Shown here one piece after another: positions 48,870-61,039 of a stretch of 64,000 nt of DNA (positions are counted from its first letter, which is position 1; each line of letters begins with the position of its first letter). The translations under genes were made by a program, and so were the position numbers. The notes under the pieces were generated by a model. The model made no database searches and was not told where the DNA came from. It worked only from the letters and a program-made list of their open reading frames with translations. The stretch covers positions 983,797 to 1,047,796 of the forward strand of contig JADCRB010000060.1 in the NCBI GenBank assembly GCA_021464245.1, read 5' to 3'. The DNA is from Carallia brachiata (lineage: Eukaryota; Streptophyta; Magnoliopsida; Malpighiales; Rhizophoraceae).

Positions 48870-50960
48870 CTTTCCTTATGGTCGACTGCCGTTAGTTCAC
48901 GTAAGTGGTCACATGACATCTATATTAAAATCTATTAAGCTAGGTTTTTTTTTTCTTTAGATATCTTAGATTTAAAGCAACTAATTTAGAAATTAAAACA
49001 GTTAAATAAGTCGAATTCTTAACCTCTATTTTACTGACATATTGTTACTGTCGTTTAAACTAAAAATTCGCAGTAAAACTAGATATCCTTTCTAATTGTT
49101 AGATACCATTATTTGCACACTCACTTTAAGATTTTCTCCTTCTCTCCTACTCCTTGTGGCTCATTCATAATTTAGGTGTTAGAGTGCAACATTTTCATTA
49201 TCTCTTAGCTTTCCTTGTGTTTTGCAAGTTTTCCATCTCCACCCACCAAGCCTAATACTCAACGCTCACTAAGATCAAGAAATTTTATTAATTAAATCCA
49301 GAGTTGGACTGCATTGGAAATACTCACTTGCCAAGCAAAGGAGATCGGAGAGGGGACATAGTATACAGTTAATCAAACGTACGTCCCATAGGCCATAGTG
49401 GTTTATTTTAGGTCATGTGACCCTGTAAGTGGTGCGTTTGTGGAAGACCTACCACACCACCATACAGCCGCCATAATTTTGTGATGAAAATTTCATACAT
49501 ATCGCTTCCTTAAAGGGAAAAAGTTATATACGCATAGGATGGTTGGTGTAAAATTAACACGTAAGATCTGAACTATTAATTTGTAAAAAAATATATTAAA
49601 TTTTAAAAATAAAAATAGATAAATTATTAAATTAATTAAATATTTTTTTATATCGTAAATAATTAATTTACAGTATCGTAATGTGATGGTCTGTCACGTC
49701 ATATATCATAATCAAAACGTCATGTGACTGAGGGCGAAATGTGCTAGTGAGGAGACATATCACATTCCCTCTGCTTCAATCGTCCTAAATTTGAGGCTTA
49801 GCTGTGATCATGAAATTCCAGTCATGCGTCAATGCGTCAATGCCACTCAATGTCTGTAAGCGGTATCATTTGGTCGTCTTCTACATTAATTTCAGTTCCC
49901 TGTTAATTCTCTTTGGTTATAACACATTGATTGGAATGAGAGACTATGAAATAGTCTTTATGGGGTTTATAAACAATTGGAGATTCTAATATTTCAACTC
50001 GAATTTTGTTGGAGTCACTCGATAATGTGATTGCTAAGAGGACACCCAAAGTGTCCCTTTAAAAAATATTTGCTGACGACAGACACTTGATTCTTACCAA
50101 GATTGATTATTATAATCAACAATGTGCTTTAAAAAATAGCACAACCCCACAACAGTAGTTGAGAGAGAGTAAGGACATAAGAAATGAATTTTTTTTTTTT
50201 TGGGTATAAGAAATGAACAAAAACTTCAAAAAACAAAAGCGAAGAAAGAAACAAAAGGAGGGAATATTGTTTAAGAAGTGTTGAGAAAACAAATAAAAAG
50301 ATAGGTGAGCACAGAAAACTCCAAAGGAAAAAGACTTGTAGATTTTCACACAAAAAAAGGGTCAAAAACTCCCATGTTTCATCTCTGAATCATGGATGAT
50401 AAAATGCACCCAATCAGTGAAATTTACCTGTCATACCAGACAAAAATTGGAAACTTGATTTAAAAAATGCAATAATGGAAGCATGTTAAATCGACGGAAA
50501 AGAGAAAAAGAAAAGCCACGTGCAAAAAGCAAGTTCCCCGCCTAACCTAATACCTTGCTTTCCACTCATTGTCGCTCTTACAAAGGCACATTATTGTAGT
50601 TTTGAGTCTATCTTGGGACTTGGCGCCAGCGACTTTGTAAAGTCCGGTAGTGGCATTCAAGTATCTATAATTAGAGTCCCGATAGCTGGATGAGAAAATT
50701 CGTTGAGGTAAAAAGAGATGTAATTATCTATTTTTTTATATTTTTATTACATATTAATTTTAATAATATTACTCATTATAAGTTAAAAAATAAAAAAATT
50801 TAAAAATTTATAAAACTTACAGTTAAACTTGATGTATAAGTATAACAAATATATGAACCGCATCTCACTGGTTCATCTATCATTACTAATATAATTAGGT
50901 ATTTACTTTTCATATAATTTTATTTGAAAACACATAAGAGGTCGTTCCTCCTTCTAATTT
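48870..50960. other. AT-rich intergenic region
   Basis: No gene supported. The less AT-rich piece at 49,370-49,480 and short open frames at 49,804-49,989 and 50,116-50,365 have no family resemblance; the latter are shadows of an A-rich tract. Confidence 0.4.
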
Positions 50961-50969
50961 CTAATAATC

Positions 50970-52310
50970 CTCTCTTTCTCTCTCTCTCTCTCTCTAAATC
51001 TCTCTAGTCTATGGTAAAAGCCTCCTCCTCCTCTAGCCGGCAGCGATGGTCGCCCTCCTCCGCCGGCCAACCACCTTGGCTCGTCCTCCTTTTCTTTACT
51101 TTTCTTCCTCTCCCCTCCATCATTTGTCTTTCTGTTCCCTCACCACCCCATGCTTCTCTCTCTTATTCTCCTCCCCTCCTAAAGTGCTTTTAGTTTTAAA
51201 TCTTCCTAAATCTAGGCCAAATATGTTCACTCAAGGCCCTTAGCACTGGATCTAGACTTCTTAGTGGCTTGCCATAGTTTTTTTGGGTTCCATCAACTTT
51301 TTGCTACTGGCGCCGCCATCTCCAGTGATTTCTCAATTGCATCTTCAACGTTTTTTCTGTTGCTGGAGCCGCTTTACCGATTACCGTCTCAAATGATCCT
51401 CGCTGTTGTCGTCTGGTCTGCTGATGCCTTTGTTGGTGCCGCCTCCACCCCCACTACATCTGTCATCATCGTCACGTACCCGTCACCTCCGTCACTGGCC
51501 ACTGCTGCCACCCTCCGCCACTGTCGCTAAGGACACCAAACCTGATGGGGAAGGCTGTATTTAGTTTATTTTTGAGGGGGTCTCCACTGTTTCGGATGTG
51601 TACTGTTTGGGTGTGTTTGATGGTTATTTAGGGTGTATTTGTTTTCTATAAAATATTTTATAAGAAAAAAATTTACAAGTTTTTCAGCGTTTGTTTAACC
51701 GAAAATATTTTACATAGGTAAAATTTGGGGAAAATTTTCAAATTTTCAGATAAAATAATTTCTCTTTTTACATAACTGAAGTTATTTTTAGGGAAAATAC
51801 AAACTGTGTTATAAGTAAGTGATAAAAGAAAATTATTATTTTCACTGTAAATATTTTTTTCTGTAAATAATTTATAAATGTAAGTTATTTTACAGCAAAC
51901 AAATGGACCCTTAGTTTTAGGTGTATTGTTGTATTTAGTTTGTGTGGTTTTAATCTGTAGGCTAAAAATGTGAGAAATCGTTGTCGGGCATACCTGGTCA
52001 ATTTCAATAATAAGTATGCTGAAATGCAGTTTATGTTGCTATATGTAGTTTTGTCCGAATAAAATAGATTCGTTTAAGACCTCGATATCATATAGGTCTA
52101 ATTTAGTTTCAATTCGTTTCCTCGTTAGAGAGATTTATCTAATTGACTACAGACGCAGTTAGTTTATGATTCGTGTAACTCTGTCAGTTATAGGTCCTTT
52201 TTATCATCTATTTCTCATGTTCGTGCAAGTTTTTTCAATACTCTCATGTTAATCTTGTGTAAAAGAATTGCGTTATATTAATATAACGGTTTCTTTTGTT
52301 TAAAAAAAAA
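50970..52310 (+). other. GC-rich leader-like segment ending in poly(A), possible retro-insertion
   Basis: Starts with a TC microsatellite (50,970-51,003), then a C-rich stretch to about 51,530 with overlapping open frames of low-complexity Ser/Pro composition and no recognisable family. Less structured sequence continues to about 52,298 and ends in a run of about 11 A. A pyrimidine leader at one end and a poly(A) tail at the other resemble a reverse-transcribed insertion such as a truncated LINE or a processed transcript, later invaded by the MITE at 51,628. No reverse transcriptase is seen. Confidence 0.3.
51628..51914. repeat. MITE, GGGTCCATTTGTTT-type
   Basis: The ends TTAGGGTGTATTTGTTTTCT and AGCAAACAAATGGACCCTTA are inverted, with similarity continuing through ATAAAATATTTTATA / AAGTTATTTTACA. 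The interior is AT-rich and non-coding. The possible target duplication is TTA. It is one of the commonest plant MITE designs. Confidence 0.75.
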
Positions 52311-54200
52311 AACACGCGGAGAGTTACCAACTTATAGGGAATTACAGGACGGATTTGTACCACGCACAGCAAGTATCTGTCTCGAGATTACAATTTGTTA
52401 TTATTAGGACGTGAAAGGTCCCCAAGATCAAACCCCATAGACGATCAGGTCGCAGTCTTTATCCGCTGTAGCCATGGTCCAAAATACAATTGTAGGTGGA
52501 CCACTTCTTATAGATGGATCCCGATATTTTCCAGTGCAACCATTATAATTAAAAAAGATATTGGTAATAAAAGAACGAAAAATCTTGAACATCATGAGCC
52601 CTATTCACCTTTTTTTTTTGGGGTCCACACCTTTTTTTTTTTTTTTCAGCAGTTGCATAGAGGCATAATCTAGTGACATCTAATCTTCTACTAAACAAAA
52701 ATAGAAAAGATTCAAATTCCTTAATCCTCATTCTTTAAAAGCAGGGAAAATAGCCACCCAGCTTAGCTCTAAGTAATTACAAGCCTATGGGTATCGAGGG
52801 AGTAATTAGCAGCCTTTTGGGATCAGCGGAGGTGGGCGTCCTACTTTCCTCAAAAATCCACTTAAAATAGGATTTATGGGATTGACCCCTTAGAGTGCTA
52901 TGTATTTTCTTGTGATATTTTTAGATTTGTGACCCTTTTTAGCTAATAAATAACAGATTAATTATCAATTATTTTAGTGTTAAAAAAAAAGAAAGAAAAA
53001 GTTGTGTACTTTTAATATAACTAATTCAGATATTCATCTGTCAAAATTTCTTAATTATATATTTGAGTCTTAATAAATTTATTCTCATTCCTGACTTTTC
53101 ACTTCTTTATAACTCCCAAAAAAAATATATACAAAAAAAAAACATCCGAAGCAAACAAAACCGGAAATGAATGACAATACTTATGAATGACACTAGGCAT
53201 GATTGGTGTCAAAACCCAGAAGAAATGAAGATGACTGACCACAGCGAAGACATGACTGATGATTGGAAGATTGGATATGTTGGTTATGGGAAGTGATGTG
53301 AGCTGTCCAAATTTCATTTCTTTGCCAACTCATTTCGAGACAAAAATTAATTTGGTCCCAAAAAGACTCCCAATTGTTGTCCTCCAGCTCTGTTGTTCTT
53401 ATCCTGCACGATTTGCCGGTTCTTTGAAAACATCTGCATGGGGCTCTCTTCTCTCTCATCAACCTCACTACTTCAAGTAGTTATAAATCATCTTATCTGT
53501 TCAAGTCTTGGACAACTTTAACTACTCAGCAATGGGCATGCAATGCACCGCAACTGCCTGGTGGGGATCATCCCAGTTGGATGGATTCCAAATCATCAAC
53601 AGCAAAAATGTCCATCGTGGGCTTTGTGTTTTGTTTTGGGGTTCACGCATGCAAAATTTGAGCAGTGGTTTCAATAAAACTATGATCGAACGGATCATCG
53701 AGGAAACCTGTAAGAATTTGCATTTTAGGGAACAACTCGATATCCCTTCCGTGTACCACAATTGACATTGTTGGTTAAAGGTCCGGGTATCTGCACATGA
53801 CGGGTTAATTAATTTAAATCGACCCGATTAATAACTGGATAAAATTAATTGATAGTAGTTATATCGAAGAGTCGTTGAAAAAGTCCTTAATCTCTTTAAC
53901 CTCCCCTGTATATTTTGCTTCCCTCTTTCTCTACAGAAGTTGGAAAAATTAAGTTTAACGTAAGAGATAAACCTTTTAAGGGTTTTTCACTAAAAAGAAT
54001 AGTAAATAGAGAAAAGGATGGTTCTCACATTCTAAGATATTTGCGCTATAGAAAAATAAAATTTTATTGTTTTTATAAATTGTGATTTCATTTCAACCAG
54101 TGCGATGATTGTGATACTAGAAAGCCAGTGATTCAATCCTTGGACCGAAGGAGAAATTTCGGTTGAGGTATTTATATTTTACAATTTTTTTCGTATAGAA
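52310..54200. other. Intergenic region downstream of the TMEM131-like gene
   Basis: Mixed composition with moderately GC-rich pieces at 52,380-52,520, 52,760-52,880 and 53,160-53,760. Overlapping open frames on both strands in the last piece carry no recognisable family, so no gene is called. Confidence 0.35.
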
Positions 54201-54204
54201 ATTC

Positions 54205-54423
54205 ATGCCTTTGATTTCCTACAGACGTCTTTGTTCTCCTAACAAATCTTGTTCTCTATATGCACGTAGAGAAACTTGGATATGGAGCAAGCAACTGTCG
54301 AGAGTATTAGATGAAATACTTTCAATTATCTCTGGAGCAACTGTGAAATATGCATCTACACAACTGGCCTCTGAACGACCACAAATTTTGACCACTCCAG
54401 CAAGTACTTTTCAATTAGAATAA
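54205..54423 (+). CDS. Unrecognised short ORF
   Basis: A 72-codon open frame from ATG to TAA with balanced amino-acid composition (TWIWSKQLSRVLDEILSIIS, then ATVKYASTQLASERP). No family is recognised and no splice partners are visible. It lies about 180 bp beyond the stop of the opposite-strand TMEM131-like gene. It may be a chance frame or an isolated exon. Confidence 0.2.
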   Translation: MPLISYRRLCSPNKSCSLYARRETWIWSKQLSRVLDEILSIISGATVKYASTQLASERPQILTTPASTFQLE

Positions 54424-54604
54424 CAGGATAGCTATGCTCACTTCCAGAAAACTAGAGTTTTTTTTTTAAGTTATGAGACTGAAGTTATCTTTCCAATTTT
54501 TGCATTTTTTTAAAATTTATCCAATGTATATATATTTTGGGGCAAAAGTTAAAAGGGATAAAACTAGCCAGAGGGATACGCAGAATTATTCAATGGAGTT
54601 ACCA

Positions 54605-57600
54605 TTACCGCTGTTGTTGAAAGCAACTCACATACTTCGGTTGAGACTTTGTCACGAGGACAAGCGGACCCCTTACAAAGAAGCTATTGGAATTGTTTTC
54701 TGTTGTTATTGTTTTCATGGTTGTAACATTCTTTGGACTACCCACCAGATTGAGGCCAGAAAAATGGTCTCCCCAGATATCGTATGTATATTTGTCCTCC
54801 ACCTTCCCTTCCAATTTCACAGTTTTCTGGTTGGGCCCCGGAGCTCGTGCATATGGAGCAATTGTAGAAGCAGGGGCCGCAGAAGAGGAATCGAGCAAAC
54901 TGGAAGCAGTCCCACTGGTGCAAGGAAAAGTTGCAGAAGGCAACAGAACAGGCTTAACTGACTGTTGTCTTGACACTGAAGGTTGCTCTTGAGCAGAAGA
55001 AAAGCAGGTGCAACTTAATGAAACCCTGGGCTCAACGCCAACTTTCACAGAAGCAGGTTTAGAAAATTGGAATTTCCCACAGCGGCAGTCAGCCACTTGA
55101 CTGAATGGACTTCCGGACTGAATGGGATCCATATCGGTAGAATTGATCAATGTGGGTTTAGGGGTTACAGATGTTGCAGGAGACGAAGGGGATGAAGGGG
55201 TAGAATTTCCACTTTGACTGCTTGAAATTTCGAAGAGTCCCTTTAAGCCTGCATTAGTGCCCTTTCTCTTCCTTCGTTTTCTTCCTTTCTCTTTTCCCGT
55301 CCTGACTGTAAGGTAATGAGATTGAGAATCTTCCACTATGGTAGCATTCTCAACAGCTATTGTTTTTGATGACAGCAATGGGTCTGCTTTATCCTTCTCA
55401 TTATACAACAAAGAGTCAACTTGCTTACAGCATCCTAGTCTTGGTGCCACATCCTGCGAGATCATACCCTGCTCTGCTTCTCCATCGTGATTACCACGAT
55501 ATCTACCAGTAGATGGCTGCTTTGTGGATTTGTCTTTCTAGGCAATCTTAAAGAATAATCCATGCAATCCAACACAGAGAGCTTGCTGTTTTTCTGGATG
55601 GGTTGAATACGAGACGGTTTTCCTGCACCTTTTGCCGAACCAAGGGAGCTTTTTGCATTCCCATAGGAGTTACCCTGAAAGTCCAAGGCAACCACTTGGA
55701 AAAATATGCAGCAGAGTATCAGAAAGATTAAGGAAGCAGGAAGAAAAGCTGCCAGAAGGAATTTCTTGACCTGTATCCAGAGTACTGATTTCCTACAGAA
55801 GTTCATCATGCATAAGGGAAGGCTAGCCTTCATTGGTATCACAAGGATTCCACCATCCAAGACCAATTTAAGGTCTGTCTGTACCATGGATTCACAATGC
55901 TCGGCATGGAATGATATCAGGAGCTTTTTTGATTCCCTGGATTCAAGAGAAAAACCTTTGCAGGAATGAACCATAAAACCATCCAACCCACACTCCGTCC
56001 CAGACACTTCAATCCTTGTCACCACAAGTGGCAGGTCTCCTATGTTCTTGGCATATAGTTCTTTTGACAATTGCTGAGAGCAGGCATAAGACATATCTTT
56101 TATGTGAAATAAGATGCCCAGAGGAGAGGTATCAGGAGGAACTACTGAGTTTAAGTTAAATTCTACAGTATGAACAGTCTCAGACCCCTCAAGCATGAGC
56201 AAAGACGGTGAAACCCCAAATCCCAGCAGAGATACCCATTCCACACCAGAAAGGTTGTTCCGTATCAAAGCTGAACTCTTCCACATACAACGACTTGAGG
56301 GGTGAAAGAATATTGGACCAAAAGATGCTTTACCGTGAGGAAGAACAGAAGCTTCTGTTAGCGCACTTTCTGCCATTGAGAACCCATGCCTAACCGATGC
56401 ATCAAGCTTAGCTTGGGCCACACTAATTGAAGGGGCCTCCAAAAAACTGTCTTTGCCCCTGCATTCATGATAATTTCTCCAGAGTTAAGAATGAGCTGCA
56501 TTAACACTGGCTTGTGACTTGGATTCTTCACAGAGATCCACTTCGAGGCATGAGTTTTCCAACTTGAACCATAGGGAAAAGCACCTCATTATCATCGAGC
56601 ACAGACATGCTACTGGCAGTACCTTGAGATTTCCAATTTCCCAGTACAAATACATCTTCCTCGTCCGTCTCCACTGCCTTAATGTTAATTTAAACGGGAA
56701 CATTAGTTGCAGTGCACAACACTGATGAAATATAGCCAAATTTTGAGACACAACAAATTTTCCCAGAGAGTATCACAACAAAGGAATGCAAGTGTTGCAA
56801 ACAAAAGGGGAAAAAGTTCCTGAGGACTGGCATTGATGGCAACATATTATCAGGACTCAAGGGTAATAACTACACTTTTATCATGTCCCTCATCCAAGAT
56901 GCCAACCTCAACCGTTCACTGAAAAATCATCCATTCACATTGTAGTTTCACCCAATGTTTCCTGATAGTCACATTTGCATTACGACTATAATACCAAATA
57001 TTGCTTTTTACCTACCCAGCCAAAAGAAAGTAAATTTAGTAAAGCTAGGGTTTCCAACCCTTTCTTAATGGGAGTGTCATTACACCACTAAAGATTACAA
57101 CTTCGATGCCTTGAGGCTTTAACTAATATGACAATGACAGAAGAAAAACAATGGAAATGATATCAGTAATACCACATTACAACATTAAGGAGACCTTGCA
57201 AAACATATGTTTGAATCCAATAAATGAACAGATAAATCAGCATACCTTGATATTTGATGGCATTTGCATGCTATTATCCAAAGAACCAGTCCTTCTAGTG
57301 CCAACTGCAGCATTCTCCGAATGATGATCATATCCAATTCCTGAATACTTTGCTGCCTGAAGCAAGTACGTATGATTTCCTCACAAGGAATCTCCCTTTC
57401 AGGGTTATGGGAATCATTTGTCAGGACAACTAATTTGCAGTTCTTGTTCATATGCAACATTTCAGGTGGAGAAACAAATAACTTAGCATGCAACTGAGTA
57501 CAAGTAACAGTTGCAACTTTTGTAACACTTCCAGGCAAAAGAAGCAAGCCTCTACTATGCTTGATCAGGAAAATTTTTGGTCCCGCAACTTCAGTAATGT

Positions 57601-59997
57601 CAACAACCTTCAACAATTGCGGAGCTCTGTTTCTCACAGAGATAGCCACAACATTTGTACTGTTGGCATTACGTGGCACCAAAGCCTCAAGAGAAGTGGA
57701 GACTGGACCTGTGATGTCATCATAAGTGCCATTCGGATCAATCTCCAAGGGAATAACTAACTTTTCCGATTTTACTTGAGAAGACCTCAACATTTGCATG
57801 CAAATTGCACCAAAAATTTTCCCCTCGGATTCAAATGAGAAGTCCATCTCTAAAATGGTTTCACTGCTATTAAGGCTGAGCTCCCAGATTTCATGGGGCC
57901 TGATGGCCATCAATGGAAAACCAACTTGGCCACTCTTTACGACCAACCAATCATTAGTACTCAGCAAGTGAAGCAGCTCAGAATCCTGAATATTTTCAGA
58001 TCTACAGCTTGCTTCGGTTTGATGGGAATCATTCCCTTGAGAAACCAAAATTTGTGCACTTATCTCTTTCACATACACCGTTTCGTTGAAAGGGTCGAAC
58101 AAAGACAAATTCTTACTCAACCGTCCATGAGAAGGGGGCCCAAGTTTAGTAAAGGACTAATCACGTACGGGGACTCGACAGCATAACCTTTAGCCTGGAC
58201 CACAAATCCACCAGTGCTTTCTGCAGGATCAAGTGGCTGAGGACAAGCCCAGCCATCTTGGCAAAAACACAAAACATATTGAAGCTCTTTCACCAGGACC
58301 TAGTGACAATTCACTAAAATCACATGGGTAAAACTGTATATTAGTACTAAATGGCTCATAAACATGTAAAATACTTTCATTAAAGGTATTTGCCACTGTC
58401 AGATAGGCTACTGAGAAAACATATAAATAATTCTGTCCCCAATCCAGTACAGGGGGCTAATTTCTACATGGGATGAAGAAGAAAGATCGAAAGAACTGGA
58501 TCTCTGCATCTCAGAGTTCTTGTTCAGCCAAAGACCTTTGCTTGTCTGAATTTGCAGTGGCAATAGCTCATCAATACTCTCTCTGAAGTCCAAAAAACAA
58601 GAAACAGTCTGGCCATTTAGTAGTCCAAACGTTCCAGAATCTGATGACCAGCTCTCATTGGTTGCCCGCCGACTTCTCCAAGTTGATCCTAGAGATAATG
58701 GTCTAGCATATTGACTCCGAGTAGCTTCTAAATCTGCATCTCTGATCCTGTTCTCTTTAGATGAAAATCCAAGCAATGTTGAAAGAAAGCAGAATGAATG
58801 AGAATTAGCACAAACACTCTCAATGCTTGCATGGGCAGTTGGATTTCCAGCAGCATAGCCTAAACTACTATCAGCAATGACAATATCTGGAGAACTGGTG
58901 CCGCAATCATCTTTGCCAGGGCCAAACGCAGCAAGATCCGCTGATTTTTGCATCCCATCTGGCTGCCATGGTCCAAAGGTTGGAAGGCATAAAAACGTAA
59001 ATAACAGAACCAGAACAAAATGCAACACTTTGACCTGGCAACACAATCCCCTGAAATCAAAGAAACTTACAAGTGAGAATGCATACATTGTCACTTAGCA
59101 AAAGCAATCTACACTCCAGAAAAAACTTTAACATGCCAAAATTGGTCCGAAATGAAAGGAAATTAAAAGATCACAAAAGGCCTCATTTTTGCTTATAAAA
59201 AACATTCAGCAACCACTCTTCTATCTATGTGCTGCCATTATAATGATTTCCATAAATTTTAATGAAACCAAAAAAGTCAGTAATAGACAACGGTCCCAAA
59301 TTAGTGAAAGACAAAAAAAAAAAAAAAAAAAAAATCACCTTATTTTTCCAATTCATACAGTAAAGAAGAGCACTTATCGGACCAGTTCATTACTATACTG
59401 AGGCATTCTTCCAAATACAGAAAAATCACTTGAAATCATCTGTACCAAAATCTACTCACATTTGATTTCCACAGAATAAATATTATTTTCAACTTCAATT
59501 ATTAGCTAAATAAGTCTAAACCCATAACTATTTGGACATAAAAAAAAAAAAACACCATGCCAAACAAGTCAACACATCCAAACTATATGTCTACAAAAAG
59601 AAAAAAAAAAAAACTAAAACTTTATGTTCTGACGAAGAGCTAACAAACACTTAATCTACTAACAAAGCCATCGAACGGCTCAAAACCACTCAGACCACTC
59701 AAAAAACCAATCATATGACGTCCAAACACGCAAGAAAGCAATCAGACTTCAAAAACAGCAGCACGAAATGAGAAGCAAAGCGAGCGATGGCCAAACGACG
59801 AAAAGAGATTTTTTTTTCTTCTTCTTCTTTTTTTCAATTCGTTTCCTCGTTTTTTATCACTTTGCAAAAGCTGGAGATTCGAAAGCATCGAAAAATGTGA
59901 CGGTCGGTTACCGGAGGAAGCAGCAGACCGAAAGGAGAAGAAGAAGAAGAAGCTGCCGCGGCGGCGGTGCTGTGGCCGTTAAGGCGACGAAGTTCAT
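54605..59997 (-). CDS. TMEM131-like transmembrane protein, 3 exons, multiple frameshifts
   Basis: Exons (minus): 59997-59912, 59050-57246, 56677-54605; about 1,320 residues expected. The N-terminus from [15 protein letters not shown] has a Leu-rich signal ([11 protein letters not shown] and [15 protein letters not shown]). The large second exon carries SPPVLDW-like text, [30 protein letters not shown] and [15 protein letters not shown], the plant TMEM131 N-terminal Ig-like region. Exon 3 holds [37 protein letters not shown] and [13 protein letters not shown], then a transmembrane helix ([18 protein letters not shown]) and a long basic/Ser-rich tail ending SCFQQQR. Animal TMEM131 works in the ER in collagen secretion; the plant role is unclear. 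Five single-base losses in exon 2 (about 58,452-58,456; 58,235; 58,220; 58,134-58,138; 57,350) and three in exon 3 (about 56,556; 56,470; 55,533) break the frame. Exon lengths fit the required phases only if all eight are restored. Confidence 0.85.
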
Positions 59998-59999
59998 AT

Positions 60000-60290
60000 C
60001 GGAGAAGAGGAAGAAAGCATCGAAGACGATGATTTCTAGGGTTTTTAGTTCTGATTTGCAACCGAAAAAAGGGAAAAAAATTGAAGAAAAAAAAGAAAGA
60101 AATGTTTTGGCTGCTGCCTGCAACGTAAGCACACTGATAAACCGCGAACGAATGGCCCCCAAAGACCAAAGCGAACTTGGGCGAGCAAGAGAGAGAAGGG
60201 GGGAAAATAGAAGAGAGTTATTAGTTGAAATTATCAAATTGCCCTCGCCTCTCCAACGAGTGATTCCCCTGCCGTTTTGGACGTAAATAA
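60000..60290 (-). promoter_or_regulatory. Promoter/5' leader of the TMEM131-like gene
   Basis: Non-repetitive, moderately GC-rich sequence directly upstream of the first exon; a sharp change to AT-rich repeats occurs at about 60,290. An upstream ATG at 60,237 is in frame with the chosen start, but the stretch between is low-complexity Phe/Ser-rich, so 59,997 is preferred. Confidence 0.4.
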
Positions 60291-60294
60291 AATA

Positions 60295-60810
60295 TTATAT
60301 AAATCTAACACAAATTTTATTTAAGGTAATAAATTTAGTATTAATTTTATATATATAATAAATTAAATATATAATAATTTTATATAAATAAAATCTATTA
60401 ATTTTAATAACAATTTATAAAAATATATTTATTCGATAATATAATAATTATATAAATTATGTCATATTATTAAAATAAATAAATTTTATTTAAAAAATTT
60501 TACAATATATTACATTTGTTATTATATATAAAATTAATAATAAATTTATTATTTTAATTAAAATTAATAGTAAATTTGTATATTAACTTTAAAAATAAAT
60601 ATTGTTGCCCCTATCATGTGGTAGTGTCGTAAAGGCCGACAGGGGGTACGATGGCAATTGCACGGACGGCTGGGTCCCATTGTTGTTATTATATATTTAA
60701 TTATTTGAACATGTTAAATTGTCTAGATTTTAAATTCAGTAGTTATATTGATTTTTTTGTACTTCATTAATATTTTAAATAGTAAGTTTATATACTTAAA
60801 AATAATTAGA
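60295..60810. other. Very AT-rich non-coding sequence
   Basis: Repeated AAATTTATT / AATAAATTT words suggest fold-back structure. A short GC-richer piece (60,605-60,680) stands inside it. No gene. Confidence 0.4.
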
Positions 60811-61039
60811 TGAGGTGTTATAAATAAAATTATTTTGATTTAACTTATAGATTTAATAATTAATATATTTATAATAATTTTTTTTATTGCTCAAAAAATA
60901 TTATCTGAATTCTAGAAGGAATATTGAGGTGTTATAAATAAAATTATTTTGATCTTAACTTACAGATTTAATAATTAATATATTTATAATAATTTTTTTT
61001 ATTGCTCAAAAAACATTGTCTGAATTCTAGAAGGAATAT
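60811..61039. repeat. Direct tandem duplication, 114-115 bp unit
   Basis: Two adjacent copies, 60,811-60,924 and 60,925-61,039, each from TGAGGTGTTATAAATAAAAT to TGAATTCTAGAAGGAATAT. They differ at only a handful of positions, so the duplication is recent. Confidence 0.9.

Noticed and set aside
51011..51530. Ser/Pro-rich plus-strand frames as a new protein
   Set aside because: Overlapping frames of equal length and C-rich low complexity give no reason to prefer one, and no splice or stop context supports a gene.
54687..54992. Plus-strand open frames within 54.4-55.0 kb
   Set aside because: They lie opposite the TMEM131-like C-terminal exon, which has family-level similarity; the plus frames do not.
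59768..60286. A 172-codon plus-strand frame rich in Lys/Arg
   Set aside because: It is antisense to the TMEM131-like first exon and leader, low in complexity and without any family match.
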